DNA of 64,000 bases, taken from Embiotoca jacksoni (taxonomy: Eukaryota; Chordata; Actinopteri; Embiotocidae). Made by a program: the position numbers and the translations under genes. The stretch lies in assembly GCA_022577435.1 (NCBI GenBank), contig JAKOON010000004.1:3867001-3931000 (forward strand). The letters are read 5' to 3'. The notes beneath the pieces were generated by a model. It was not told where the DNA came from, made no database searches, and saw nothing but the letters and a program-made list of their open reading frames with translations. Shown here one piece after another: positions 1-11,170 of the stretch (position 1 is its first letter; every line of letters begins with the position of its first letter).

Positions 1-2219
1 AGTGACGGTCAGTCAAATGCTTCCAAAAAAAAACAAGAAAAAAGAATCAAAACAACAGAAAATGAGCCATGTTTTTACCCTCTGTCTGTGAACAATTTGG
101 ATGCACGTGTTTTTTTTTTTATGTCTGTGTCGATGGTAATGTTTGTTCTGTATATCTTAATAAGCCCTTTACTTAATGAGACATTAGTTTGATGTTTGGA
201 GGTACGAGACAGTGGGCATGCTACAGGAGCTGATTGGGGATCAGATGTGGTGCCTACAGGGAGCGCAGCTGAGGACGATCAACAGAAGAGGCTCGTCATG
301 ACCTCGCAGATCCTCCACATGCGGTCCGAGTGTCGCACAACAGGGATTCAACAGAAACAAAGTCTTTTAACCAAACTGCCTCGGTGTTGGGGAGAAGGAG
401 GATGTCGCTCAGGACGCAACGCAACGGGCCAGGGAGCCGGGTTATGATGTCATACACATGTATACCTGCAGATAGACAGCTACCTTTCCTCAAAAGATGT
501 TGACATTTTATTCTCTTTATAACTGCATGAATGTCACAGTTTAGAAATGATGAAAAGTCATTAAAGGCAACATCCAGTCATCATGCTTTGAATAAAACGG
601 CCTGAGGTTTAAATCCCACCACTGATGTAGGTTCAGTTCAGGGACAAACAGTAAATTGAGTTTTTGTTTTCAAGTAGGTGTTGATATAATAAAGTGATTT
701 ATTACTCACGCTGCAGTCACGTTATATTATAAACCCCAACAAGGTGAAGGAGAGGAGCCAAGGCTCCAGGCTGAGAGTAACCTTCAGTAACTATTATATG
801 TTGACTGCAGACACTACTTGACTGGATGGCACCTTTACAGCTTTTTTTGTCTGGAGCAACAGTGGTAAATATATTGATTATTATAATTATTATTATTCCA
901 ATCTCAGTTAGCTTTGCTGAGCCATTTGGCTGAAAAGTGACCAGAATCTAACAAAGGGGTTTTGGTAAAGAACCTGAAATAACAAGCTTGTAACAGTTAC
1001 ACTTTTGTTTAGTGAGATAAAATGATCCTATCTGTGCTTTTTTTGTTGTTGTTCTGCATTAGCATTATAAAAGCTTGAACTTAAATGAACCCTTTTCACT
1101 GACCCTCTTTTACACGTCAGTACGTTTAATAAAAGCTCTTTTGTTCATCGTCAGTCAAAACATGACGCTTATAATCCAAATGCTTTTCTTTAGTTTCTCT
1201 AGCACAAGCAGATGTGTCCGAGAATCTGGTCGGCAGTTATAACGACTTTTATTTCCACCTTTTAAAGATGTAATGTCTGTTTGTCATTATTGAGGTACAT
1301 CTGTTAAACTATTTTGTTCACATGGCTCAGCTCTATCACAGTGTTGGCCCGACGCCTTGACGATCATTCTGGCTAATTACAACTTGGGCTTTACTTTTGT
1401 AGTTTTAACCATCAACTTTCTATTCATAAAACTAACTGTTAAGATGTTAGAAACATGTCAGCGTTGCTAAAATAACATCCGGTTGGGTAAGAAAAACAAA
1501 GAGCTAGAAGAGTGGACATCATCATTTTCTATACGGCTTCACTTGGTGTAAAACTAAGTGATTGCTCCTGAAATGTTTATAATAATTCCTTAAATGAAAA
1601 GTGTGCACTGAGCCTTAATTGTATTTTGTAAATACCTTTGGATGAACAGGACTTTGTGGAAAAAGAAAGCTAGTTTTTCTTCGACCCTGAGATGTAATTT
1701 TATAATTGAAGTTATTGTTGGATTGTTAGTACAATGCTTTGCCGGAATAACAGTCAAAACTGAAACAAAAAGACCCAAATTATGATAATAACAAATGTAG
1801 ATATCATTTTGGGGGAATGCTTCCTGTTTGTTTCCTGATGTTTTAACAGCTGAGCCTCCTTGAAAAAAAGTGTTAATAGGTCAATATTATCTCACAAAAC
1901 AAAGTGAGGGGAAACCATAAACCTGTGTTAAACACAGAATTTATTGTGGACATCAGAACCGCATCCAAAACCCGGAAAAGTTTTAATGGGGTTGTGGCCT
2001 AAAAAACAGCATGGCGGAGCAGAGACATCTGAAGGTGGGGGACGGCGGAGGGGGGGGGACGGGGACGGCTCTGAAAAATCATCAGCTGCTGTTAGGTAGA
2101 CTTTAAGGAGACGTGTCAGCAACACACACTCGATCTCTCACATCACAGGTGGCAAGACATGCATGCAGGCACGCCCACACACACACACAGCAAATCTAGA
2201 AAACAAACCCACTCTCACT

Positions 2220-2221
<2 letters not shown>

Positions 2222-2297
<76 letters not shown>
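2222..2297. repeat. (CA)38 microsatellite
   Basis: Pure dinucleotide array following a CT-rich lead-in. Lies downstream of the nalf1 stop, possibly in the 3' UTR. Confidence 0.97.
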
Positions 2298-2299
<2 letters not shown>

Positions 2300-2604
2300 T
2301 TTGTAGCTAATTATTATGTTTTTACACATTATCTGTCTGATTTTTGAGAACACATTTTCTTCCTGTATGAGAGACCCAGAAACAAAGACAAAGGATGAAC
2401 ATTAGAAAGAGAATATGATTGTGTTATTCCATAGTCAGCCAGTGCAACAGAAACCAATAATTGGAACACAGTGTAAAAAAGCGTAGTGAGAGAAACTCAG
2501 CCGTGAGGAGGCTGACCTTCCCTCTCAACAAAGGCTGTGGCGTTGTCCCCTTTTCCTACCGAAGGGACCGGTTCAATCCCTCAGTATGTCTGTTTGTTTA
2601 GTTA

Positions 2605-2610
2605 TTTATT
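2605..2610 (-). promoter_or_regulatory. candidate poly(A) signal for nalf1
   Basis: The first AATAAA hexamer on the minus strand downstream of the stop, about 190 bases after it. I see no clear GU-rich downstream element, and NALF1 3' UTRs may be much longer, so this could be an unused or alternative site. Confidence 0.3.
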
Positions 2611-2801
2611 AGTTTTGATTGATTTGTGTGTTTTTCCTCTCAAGGCGTCCCACATTTTCCATTTGCCAGAAAGCGTTGCAGAACGTCCACCGGCGCGCAG
2701 CTCCAGCCGTTTGCACAACTGTGGCTGTATTTTTCCACAGCGGTTGCCATGGTGAGGGAATCCCCCCGCCCCGACAACCTCACCTCCTCCCAGCAGCTCA
2801 G

Positions 2802-3103
2802 TCACTCCTCGTTGCCAGGGCTCTCCTCCAGAGGCGTGATGGCAGGGAGGCCCAGTCCAGTTGCATTGTGGGATGCAGTGAGGCTGGCAACAGTGTGTAG
2901 GAGGACGAGGACCAGCAGGCAGAGTTTGAGCCGGCAGTTACACAGTCTGCAGGCTGCCGAGGAGCTGAGGGAGGTACGGTGCTGGCAAGGCGGGTGAGTT
3001 CTTTTCAGGGTACCCCGGGAACGGTTGTCCACTTTTAAGTCCCACCGCACGTCACAGCACTGTGCATCCGGGTCCACACCTGATGGGTAGTCCTCCAGCA
3101 GCC
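2802..3103 (-). CDS. nalf1: nalf1 (fam155a) terminal coding exon with C-terminal membrane segment
   Basis: Last coding exon of the same gene, opened by acceptor CCTGCAG (AG at 3105-3104). Two bases complete the Gly codon split from the exon at 5435, followed by 99 codons and a TGA stop at 2804-2802. Exon residues 1-13 form an acidic linker. Residues 15-19 read CCDVR, a NALF hallmark. Residues 41-45 read HRTSL, and 52-61 RLCNCRLKLC leads into a hydrophobic helix at about 60-76 (bases 2874-2924), the predicted C-terminal membrane segment. The tail ends PGNEE. Two N-glycosylation sequons occur (NRS at 26, NAT at 79). The RTSL block and the NEE end match NALF1 rather than NALF2, which as I recall it has a His-rich stretch here. 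Genome duplication may have left two teleost copies; I cannot say which this is. The ORF can be read as starting at a GTG (3077), but that is internal to the exon. Confidence 0.93.
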
Positions 3104-5434
3104 CTGCAGGTGGTTTGGGGGGAGAGAGGGGGTGTGGAGGTATATAGAGTGAGATGCACCTTGAAATATGAAGCGCTTTTAAAAAAAAGTGTGATATTGT
3201 TGCGTCCTGTAAAGGGAGAACCTTTCTTTCACCAAAGATTTTTTTATATTTTTGTAATGATTGATAATTAGTTTTTCAAGCAAAAATGCCAGAAATTCGT
3301 TAGCAGATTCTCAAATGTTAGAAAGTGTCGATTTTTTTTTTTTTTTATGATAGTGAAATGAACAATGTGTGAATATGCCAACATCTTCAATTCAGGTAAT
3401 CAATCAGGAGTAAAAAAATATTTTTTAATACAGGCCTATTGTGTTTATTTTTTAATTTTGTATGTGACATACAGAATGTGATTGCAAAGATGTTTTCTTT
3501 ACTTATTTATATAGTCTATATTCTGCACTCAGTGTCTCTCTCGTTAATTAAATTCAGCTTTGCCTTCGCATTTAAGCCTTCTGTTGTATGGAAGCGCCAC
3601 AAAGATGCTTTTGATGTATGAAGTCTGTAGAAAACATGTCTAAAAAAGCACAAACAAAAGATACATTCAGTATATGAAGAGAAACATTGCGTCTCAAAAT
3701 TGACTGCATCAGATAAGAACAAAAATCACAGACTAATATCATAAGCGATGGGATCACAGCCTGCGTGCATGATAATGTGAGGAGTGAACTTTGAATAATT
3801 CTCTACCCACTCAGTTTGACTGTCAACAGTTTAAGTGTGACAAGAGGAGCCGTGTAATTACTGCAGGTCTCTGACAAAATCTGCATTTCCTTTAACGTGT
3901 TGACACAGTCAGCCAAAGTAGCAGATTTAGCCTGAAGAGCTACAACAGCTGCTGGCACTCATGACTGATGATATTAACTTGTATATTTCATCACGGGTTC
4001 AACGACTATGTATTTTGGAACGGGCTGCCACTGATAAGACTGTTTTACTGTGATAAAAAAAAAAAAATGTCACATCCACCATCCTGATCCTGCAAACACT
4101 CATTAATCCATCGCTGAAGTAGTCCCAAACATATGTACGATGAACTCCTCATCTAAACAATGTGGTGACAATATTAAAGGAAAAAAAGTTGATATCCAGC
4201 ATCTGTTTTTCTTCAGATTAATGTTAGCATGAGAGCCACAGATCAAAAATGAAAAAAAAAAACAAATATTTATAGATTGACGAGCACATAACTGGTCCTC
4301 TGGTCTTCATTTCTGGGATTCTTATATCACATAATGATGAATATTGTCACATTGCAGAAATGTAACCTGAAGATCAACACGACCAGCAGAGGGCAGCATC
4401 AACATGTGATAGAAGTCTTTGTATTAATTATGTACACCGGGACAGAAATCTGCTCACACAGGCATAATGTGGGGAACAAAAATCAGTCAGTTAGGAATAA
4501 TGCATGTTCTCCTGTATCCTGAAAGCATGTGTGTATTCACTAACACTGGTCAACTTAACGTGTGTTTCCACAAGAACCTGTTCACAAACAAAGTTGAATT
4601 TAATTTTAATTCTGTAGGACCAGGAACTATCGGGGGGGATTCCAGCCCTGAATGTCCTCTCACAAACCTGCCGTTCTGCAATACCTGCAACTGCAAACAC
4701 ATTGCACATTGCTTGTAGTTTGAGGCCAGATGGAGCCGCTCAAGACACTTGACGACTGATGGACCAATGAGAAATGTCCAGTTAGTGTTCTCCATCATCT
4801 TCAGAGGACGACGACGACACTGGGGACGTCACACTTTGCATATGTCAGTCGACTAATTTGCTTTTTATTCCCAACATGTGGAAATGCAAATCACAAAAGG
4901 GGGCTGCTGAACTTGTATCCTTGAGCCTGAACACTAGAGTCAAGGAAATGAAATGATTTTGTTGGAAAAGTACCTGGAGTGATACAGTATACGCTGTTCA
5001 GGACAGACACAGTTATTGTCACAGTGCTCCACTGGGCGGCTGCCTCTGTGCTGTAAGTAATTGGCAATCATTTGTCATTGTGGTGTATCACCCTGTTGGT
5101 CTGATGATTAAACAGAACGTCCTGTAACTGTAAAGTCACAAGTGTCCATCAGTGGTGGCATGTCCTGTTGAAGTAAGCAGTGAGCCCGTGTGCTCACACA
5201 TCCTACCGTGAGTTAGTCAGGCCAAGATCTATTGTAAATGAAGCAGTAGAGGTCAGAGTAGCTTGATACTGGAAGCTTTGCATCCCATCATTTTGGAGAG
5301 TTTATTTTCCAGACACCTGCATGCACTCTACTGAGGCTAATCTTTGAAAAAAAAAAAAAAGATTGAAAAAGATCAAACACACGATAAAATTACAGAGAGA
5401 ATAATGCATGAAATGAACAATGATTATTTTGTAC
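3104..5434 (-). other. nalf1: nalf1 intron 2 (2331 bp)
   Basis: Intron between the last two coding exons. On the minus strand the donor is GT at 5434-5433, directly after ...TGCACAG, and the acceptor is CAG ending at 3104. It is phase 1. No coding potential is seen inside. It contains short A and T runs (3331-3346, 4048-4060, 5348-5360) and one strong CTCF-core-like match at 4383-4396, and otherwise nothing I recognise. Confidence 0.9.
4383..4396 (+). promoter_or_regulatory. CTCF-core-like motif in intron 2
   Basis: CCAGCAGAGGGCAG fits every position of the degenerate CTCF core CCASYAGRKGGCRS. It lies in otherwise plain intronic sequence about 1 kb from the exon at 5435. Match to consensus is seen in the sequence; binding is inference. 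Confidence 0.4.
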
Positions 5435-5606
5435 CTGTGCATATAAAACTGGGGCTGCCTCCATGAATGAGATCATCATTGTCGGGCAGGACGAAGGGGC
5501 ACCGCTGCTGCACCTCCAGGCAGTACTGACCACAGGGGATTCGATTGCTGCAGTGCATCTGGGTGGTCTGGAAGTACTGAGAACACAGCCAGGGCTTATA
5601 AACCAT
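5435..5606 (-). CDS. nalf1: nalf1 (fam155a) penultimate coding exon, cysteine-rich domain
   Basis: Coding exon of NALCN channel auxiliary factor 1, a membrane protein whose cysteine-rich ectodomain binds the extracellular face of the sodium leak channel NALCN and is needed for its surface function. On the minus strand a pyrimidine-rich tract ending CACCCAG precedes the first exon base at 5606. The exon encodes 57 codons plus one base, then GT at 5434-5433. Residues 4-13 read KPWLCSQYFQ, residues 29-37 CLEVQQRCP and residues 41-45 PDNDD, ending FICT plus a split Gly codon. These are hallmark blocks of the NALF1/NALF2 cysteine-rich region. Six cysteines are visible (exon residues 8, 19, 25, 29, 36, 56). 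The split codon joins exactly to the exon starting at 3103. The start is an acceptor, not an initiator Met. The phase at the upstream junction appears to be 0. Family assignment is from recalled homologues; NALF1 is favoured over NALF2 by the next exon. Confidence 0.93.
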
Positions 5607-6872
5607 CTGGGTGGAAGACAGAGAGGTGAGAGGATATTGATGAGTTAGTGGAGGGTTGTGCCGGATGATACGCGCACACGCATGAACACTCGCGCGTACG
5701 TGCATCATTGTGACCTCTACAGCTATCGATCCACACAGGACCGAGCACATACCCTGGTGATTCTAATATCCACTGTTTAATGAACGTGGTCGCTGCGGTC
5801 AATATACAGTATTACCCAACCTCCTCTTCAGAACAACACAGTATTTGGCTGTGTACTTCAGCTGCTTCGTGTCCTTCTTAATGTTTTTATGGATGATCTT
5901 AAGTGGCATCAGTGCTCCAGGAACTGGTTTTACATTTCTTCAAAAGCTAAATCTGTACAATATTGTATAAACAAATTGGTACCACCGTCTCCATCAATGT
6001 ACAGCTGTATAAATATATTAAAATAATGTAAATTATAAAGTCAGATTCCAGCGCTTTATCATCCATGAGATGTTTAAGTGTTGACTTTTACCCATGAAGA
6101 TTGTATGTTTTCTGTGCTGTATATGAGTTGCTTTATAAACAAACTTGCCTTTTCCCAAATTCAAGCTCTCACTGCTGCTGTTTTTGTTTAAAGGATAAAT
6201 TGTTACATTGGATATTTCTATCTAAACTGGATTAAAATGGAGGCTCTTCTCTGTATTTACCCGTTGCCATGGTGAATCAGAATATTGGAGCTCCATTCAT
6301 GATGGCTTTTTTTCATTCATTATGCACACACTTAACTCTGAGAGTGAACATGATCTGAGCTGATAGAATGAACACTGATCAGCTGATCTGGAACCACTTT
6401 GCTGTTGTTAGGTTTGTTTACATCAATAACATTCGTAAACTCAGCAGAAAATAAGTTCCTAAAGTTTTAATAACACAAAGGCTGGCGTTTGTGTTCACAC
6501 AAATTACGTTGTAAATCATACTTTGTATTATGTACTCGACAGCTTAAATTATACAGCATTTATTCAAAACGGTTTATTGCATAATGTTAATGTTTGTTTG
6601 CGGTAATTTGTTTAATTTTTCTCACCCACTCTGCAAGTGCACAAGTGGGGACAAATGATTTACTTTGCACCTTATTGTTCTTTTGTCATGTGATACGGTG
6701 GTCGCCTCATCGTGTGGTTTTATCACCGGCAGCAATTAGTTTGTTTCTTGTGAAGCAGTCCGGCGACCGTGAGGCAACTCACACCTGCTGTCAGCTACTC
6801 ATCACACTTCAAACTGGGAACTAGGGAACTGCAGATCATATCACTGCACCATGTACACACAATACATGTTTC

Positions 6873-6874
<2 letters not shown>

Positions 6875-6915
<41 letters not shown>

Positions 6916-6924
6916 GGGGGGGGG
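6875..6924. repeat. (GT)19 followed by G12
   Basis: Dinucleotide array to 6912, then a run of twelve G (6913-6924). The minus strand transcript would read C12 then (AC)n. Confidence 0.97.
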
Positions 6925-7728
6925 TGACAAAAGATGTGCATGTTGATATATGTTTCTCTGTCTATATAAGCAGTGGCAAGTCTTTTGTAAATCACACTCT
7001 CTGACAGTCCTTGAACACAAATGAGAGAAAATAGAAATCCATAAACACAGGAACATTATCAAATATAATTCTAGTTAGATATGCTAATCAAGGACAAAGT
7101 ACTAAAAATGGCCTTTTCAAAGTTTCTAAGGGACGCTTTTAAGTCTGAGCTGAACTTTTACTCGCATATGGTTGAATAACAGACATGGCAGCTGATGACT
7201 GGCATAACTTTCTAAGGACAAAATTGTGTTCCTCTTGCACACTCTTCACTTCAGATGTCTTGACTGCTTTGTGATATGGCATTCATATATGTCTGGTTTT
7301 ACAAATTAGCCTCAACATCTTGAGACGAACGACAGGGAAACAAATGACAATGTAGTATATTATATATTATACAGTATACTATAATTGCAGGATTATTAAT
7401 CTGTCACAAAATTGTGCTGAAATTGCTCTTGATCCATTTTAGCAAATTATTCCCAATTTTGTGTGGGTGCACATTACTCCATTCTGACAAAATACTTATT
7501 GTCTGCTGCTGAAATACTCGTTGATCTTACAACACTTCATCTGGGATCTCAAACTGTAGTATTTGAAATGTACAACGTAACATTGCTTTAAGATAATGGA
7601 GTAAGTGGTGGGTTGCAACATCTGTCATGCATATCATAAACTGAGAGGTATGTAATGTATGCATGACTGAACACGTGCACACAATGTGAACACATTCACA
7701 GTAAACTACAGTAAATTGCAGCGTGTCG

Positions 7729-7738
7729 CCCCCCCCCT

Positions 7739-7797
<59 letters not shown>
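7729..7797. repeat. C-rich tract and (CA)n microsatellite
   Basis: C-rich lead-in at about 7729-7744, then (CA)n to 7797 with one CG interruption at 7789-7790. Confidence 0.95.
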
Positions 7798-8270
7798 CCC
7801 TGTTCTCTCTAATCTGCCATCCCTGTGTGAATCTCATGGTAGTCCCGTGGTCACATGACTTTATGTGATTTATCAAATTATGCGAATATTTCTGCTTTAT
7901 CAGCACATTTATGTGTATGTAGAGTACTGTGTGAACGTTTTAGGGATTTTAGATGTTCGGATGGTTATCCATCGCACAGCGCCAACAGGGAGGTGTCTGA
8001 ACATCCAGCTAGAGTCAAGAAGAAGAAGTCATAAAGAAGTATCTTCAGCGAGAAAAAGAAGAAGGAGTCCTGCAACAGATGGTGATCTCAATATATAGTT
8101 AGTCTGGAATGACGCCAAGAGACGGAAACAATAGAGTCAGCGTTAATACACAGAAGATCTGCGGCAAGTCCTCCAAGTAAATCGGTAGGTATTCATGGTA
8201 TTATTTCTGAAAACATCCTTACTTTACTTTTAGTGCTCAAAAGCTTTGCACAGAACTGCATACATACAGT

Positions 8271-8272
<2 letters not shown>

Positions 8273-8344
<72 letters not shown>
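8273..8344. repeat. (GT)36 microsatellite
   Basis: Uninterrupted dinucleotide array. Confidence 0.97.
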
Positions 8345-8347
<3 letters not shown>

Positions 8348-8983
8348 CAAGACTGTCTGGGAATGTGTGAGGCTGCACGGTTTTTGCATTATGCTTGTGC
8401 AACAAATGTCCTGTCCTCTTGCTCTTGGTGTTTGGATAACTGCTCATCCTGTAGCTGACAGCCCGGGAAGATAAAGACAAACTGGGTGAAACTCTGGCTT
8501 TCCCCTCATTCTGCACGGTATCACATCACATGGTAGAGTCGGTTTTCATATTTGTCAGATATTTTCTCCCGACTTAGCAGAATCTCAGAAGGCAATGTTA
8601 AAGTGCAGGTCTGTCTGGTCATCTGCACCACTGAGACTCAGACATGAAGAAAAGTCAAAAGATGAATAATCAATAACATCAGATCCACAAGGCTTTTCTT
8701 TAAATGCCGCCTAAATCAGCCTCTTAGTCTTGACTTGAGCTCAGGGGAAAAGGTCTCATAAAAATCGAAACTATTTTCCCCTCCGTTTCATATTTTCTTA
8801 TATTGGAATCACTGTTAAGTGATGCTTATTTATAAGATCAGAGAGCTGGTAGGCCAGTCAGCGGATCATCTGTCTGAAATGCAAGAGGTGTGATGACGGA
8901 TGTGGGGTAAAAAGCGCAGCTCTTTTTGGCCCTATGCCACACAGTCATGTCCTTTTGCACTCAGCCCCAGTTATTGAAGCCCA

Positions 8984-9020
8984 CTGCTGCTGCTGCTGCA
9001 GCTGCTGCTGCTGATGCTGC
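8984..9020. repeat. interrupted (CTG)n trinucleotide repeat
   Basis: About ten CTG units interrupted by CAG and CTGATG. On the minus (nalf1) strand it reads CAG, but in an intron. Short and interrupted, so probably stable. Confidence 0.9.
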
Positions 9021-10879
9021 ATGCCAGATCTCTCCCCGCTCGACCATCAGTCCACTGCAGACCCAAGACTGGTAATTTATCATCCTTCAGTCAAATCTCT
9101 GAGAGGACGAAAGAGGCAGGGAGAGTGAGTGTCTTCATAGAGACAGTGGTTGGATGGACTTGTTCTCTCCTTTATATAACTTTTGTGTTCCCTGAGACCC
9201 CTCGGGGAAAGAATAAAATACTGCCTTCTCCTCAATCACAGACTCGGTGAGTTAGAGGTCAGCCAGCTGGCGCTCAAATTTTATATTCTCCGTTTTCTGC
9301 CACCGCTCACTTCCTTTTATGTCTCTTTTGCTGTCTTAGAGCTCGTCATTGCGTCGTCTCCCCGGTTGATGACAGTACTGTGATACAGTCTCACTATACA
9401 GGCCTCAAGGAAGAAAGCGCAAATAATGAAACTACAAAAATGATTTTCAATATTCAAGTCTTAAATATTAGCCGGATTTACTTTAATACAACAGCTCAAA
9501 CAGCCAAAAGTGACTGAATCTTTCCTATTGGCAGGTAGATGCCACATAAGTGATTATGCCCCATGAGTTGCTCCTAACCAGGAGACAATGACATGAATTG
9601 ACACCAAACAAAAAAACGAATGTGCATGGCCGGAATGAAGCGTTAGAGGGATTTACATTTCAATAGGCTGGGAAAAGCGACAGCAGTAATCCGATCACTG
9701 CGCTGAACTTTAGTGTTTACCAGTCAGTCTACGTCCCTACCTTCACCTGTGGTCATGAACTCTAGGTCATGACCGAAAGACACGATCATAAATACAAACA
9801 GCTGAAATAAGTTTTCCTTGCGGGGGAGTCAGACCTTACTCTCCGCGACAGGGCGAGGAGTTCACTCAGAGAAAAGCTGCTCCTCCTTTGCGTCAAGGTG
9901 GTTTGAGGACCTAATTAGGACACCTCCTCCTGTCAGAGGCCTTCCAGGTACCGCCGACAGGGACTACTACATGATAAATAAGGTCCTTTCAGTATACAGT
10001 TAAAGAGCTTAACTGAAAAAAAAAGAAAAAAAAAATCCTTATTTATCTGCATAGGCATGAAATATTTTCAGTCTGCGCATAGTAGACTATCAGATCAGAA
10101 TGAAGAGCACACTGTAAGTCAACAAGCTAATGACAAAGTGCCTTGCATGCATGTGTATGGAAAACGTATGCTGCTTTGGATTAAATAATATTTCAAATAA
10201 ATACTGGAGCACATGAACTGAGAAGAAGGAAGGTATAACCCGAATGAGAGAGAGTTACACATTTTTTTGCATCCGAGTTGCACATGCTTTTGTGAGCCGC
10301 GGTCTGAGTGCGTCTGCAATGCTTTACACACCTGAAACTTGAAAAGAGAACGCACATAAAAGATTGAGACAAAGTATTGGAGAACAGAAAGAAGGAGCAG
10401 GAAGCAAATCCAGCGAGTCGGGTTGAAGAGTGACGACTGTGTTGTTTTTGGGCAACTAAAGCAACTAAATTCAGAACACTTACTTATTCGGGTTTACCTT
10501 CCACCTGCTCTGTGCATGTCATGGTGCTGCACATATTTGGCACACAACAGGAGCAGTCTCAGAACTTATTGATCCAACCTCGTAAAGACAGACTTTCATG
10601 GAAAGAAGAGGTTCGGGAAATCAAAGGAACCGGAGGTCCAAATTAACATCAGCCTGTCAGCTCTGAGGTGTCACTGAGTCGGCGCTTATTGTCACAGCAA
10701 AAGTCAGCCGGGGAACTTGTGGTCAGAAGGCTGAGAATACTCCAGTAGGTACAGTGAGATACAAATGTGCTACTAAGTGAGAAAAACAGTCAGGTTGTAA
10801 GATTTAGCTGAACTTCCTCGTCGGCCCTACAGCATGCATCGATTTTGTAATGGAAAAGTGTCGCAGCCCAAATGTGGTT
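9021..10879. other. intronic stretch without recognised features
   Basis: Single-copy-looking sequence of mixed composition with a short A-rich run at 10015-10035. No gene, transposon or long tandem repeat recognised. Small open frames show no domain. Confidence 0.6.
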
Positions 10880-11170
10880 GCAGCCCACTCCCATCCCTCC
10901 TCTCCCCTGGTTGGCTATGCCTGTTGGTGATCTGCAGAGTTGAGACTCAGCTGTCTCCTGAATTAGATTATTTCATTACGATTAGGGCTAATAAGGTTGT
11001 AATTGATGGAAAGCCTTATACCCTGCCCTGTGGCATTGGTTTTAAGTGGCCCCAGATGGCCCTGCCTTGTCAGTGCCTCGTCTTTAATGTTTTATCTGGA
11101 CTTGTGGCCATGGCTAAACTGCTGACAGAGGCTCAGGCAGGTGGTGGAAACACACAAATTCACTGAAACG
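10880..11170. promoter_or_regulatory. candidate conserved non-coding element / enhancer
   Basis: A microsatellite-free block of even composition with a dense run of homeodomain-type cores: ATTAGATTATTTCATTA at about 10963-10979, ATTAGGGCTAAT at 10982-10993 and GTAATTGATGG at about 10999-11009. Repeated GCC-rich words follow (GCCCTGCC, TGGCCATGGC). A plus-strand frame stays open through it (10834-11166), but it has no recognisable domain and no splice context, so I prefer a non-coding reading. Vertebrate enhancers with this look are common in long introns of neural genes. No alignment was possible. Confidence 0.4.

Larger units (their letters stand above)
1..2801 (-). other. nalf1 3' UTR and downstream flank
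   Basis: Sequence after the nalf1 stop codon on the minus strand. The first 250 bases or so (2801-2550) are GC-richer and probably 3' UTR. Several minus-strand AATAAA hexamers occur further on (2610-2605, 1945-1940, 1253-1248), so the transcript end cannot be fixed. A long (CA)n array lies at 2222-2297 and a G-rich patch at 2048-2074. A plus-strand AATAAA at 591-596 could belong to a convergent neighbour, but I do not recognise an exon for it. No other gene is supported. Confidence 0.5.

Noticed and set aside
4884..4891. Perfect POU octamers ATGCAAAT (also at 52303 and 58353)
   Set aside because: About two are expected by chance in a window of this size, so three are not informative alone.
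10834..11166. 110-codon plus-strand open frame over the candidate enhancer
   Set aside because: Considered as an exon, but there is no acceptor/donor pair or known domain. The homeodomain-core clustering suggests non-coding function instead.
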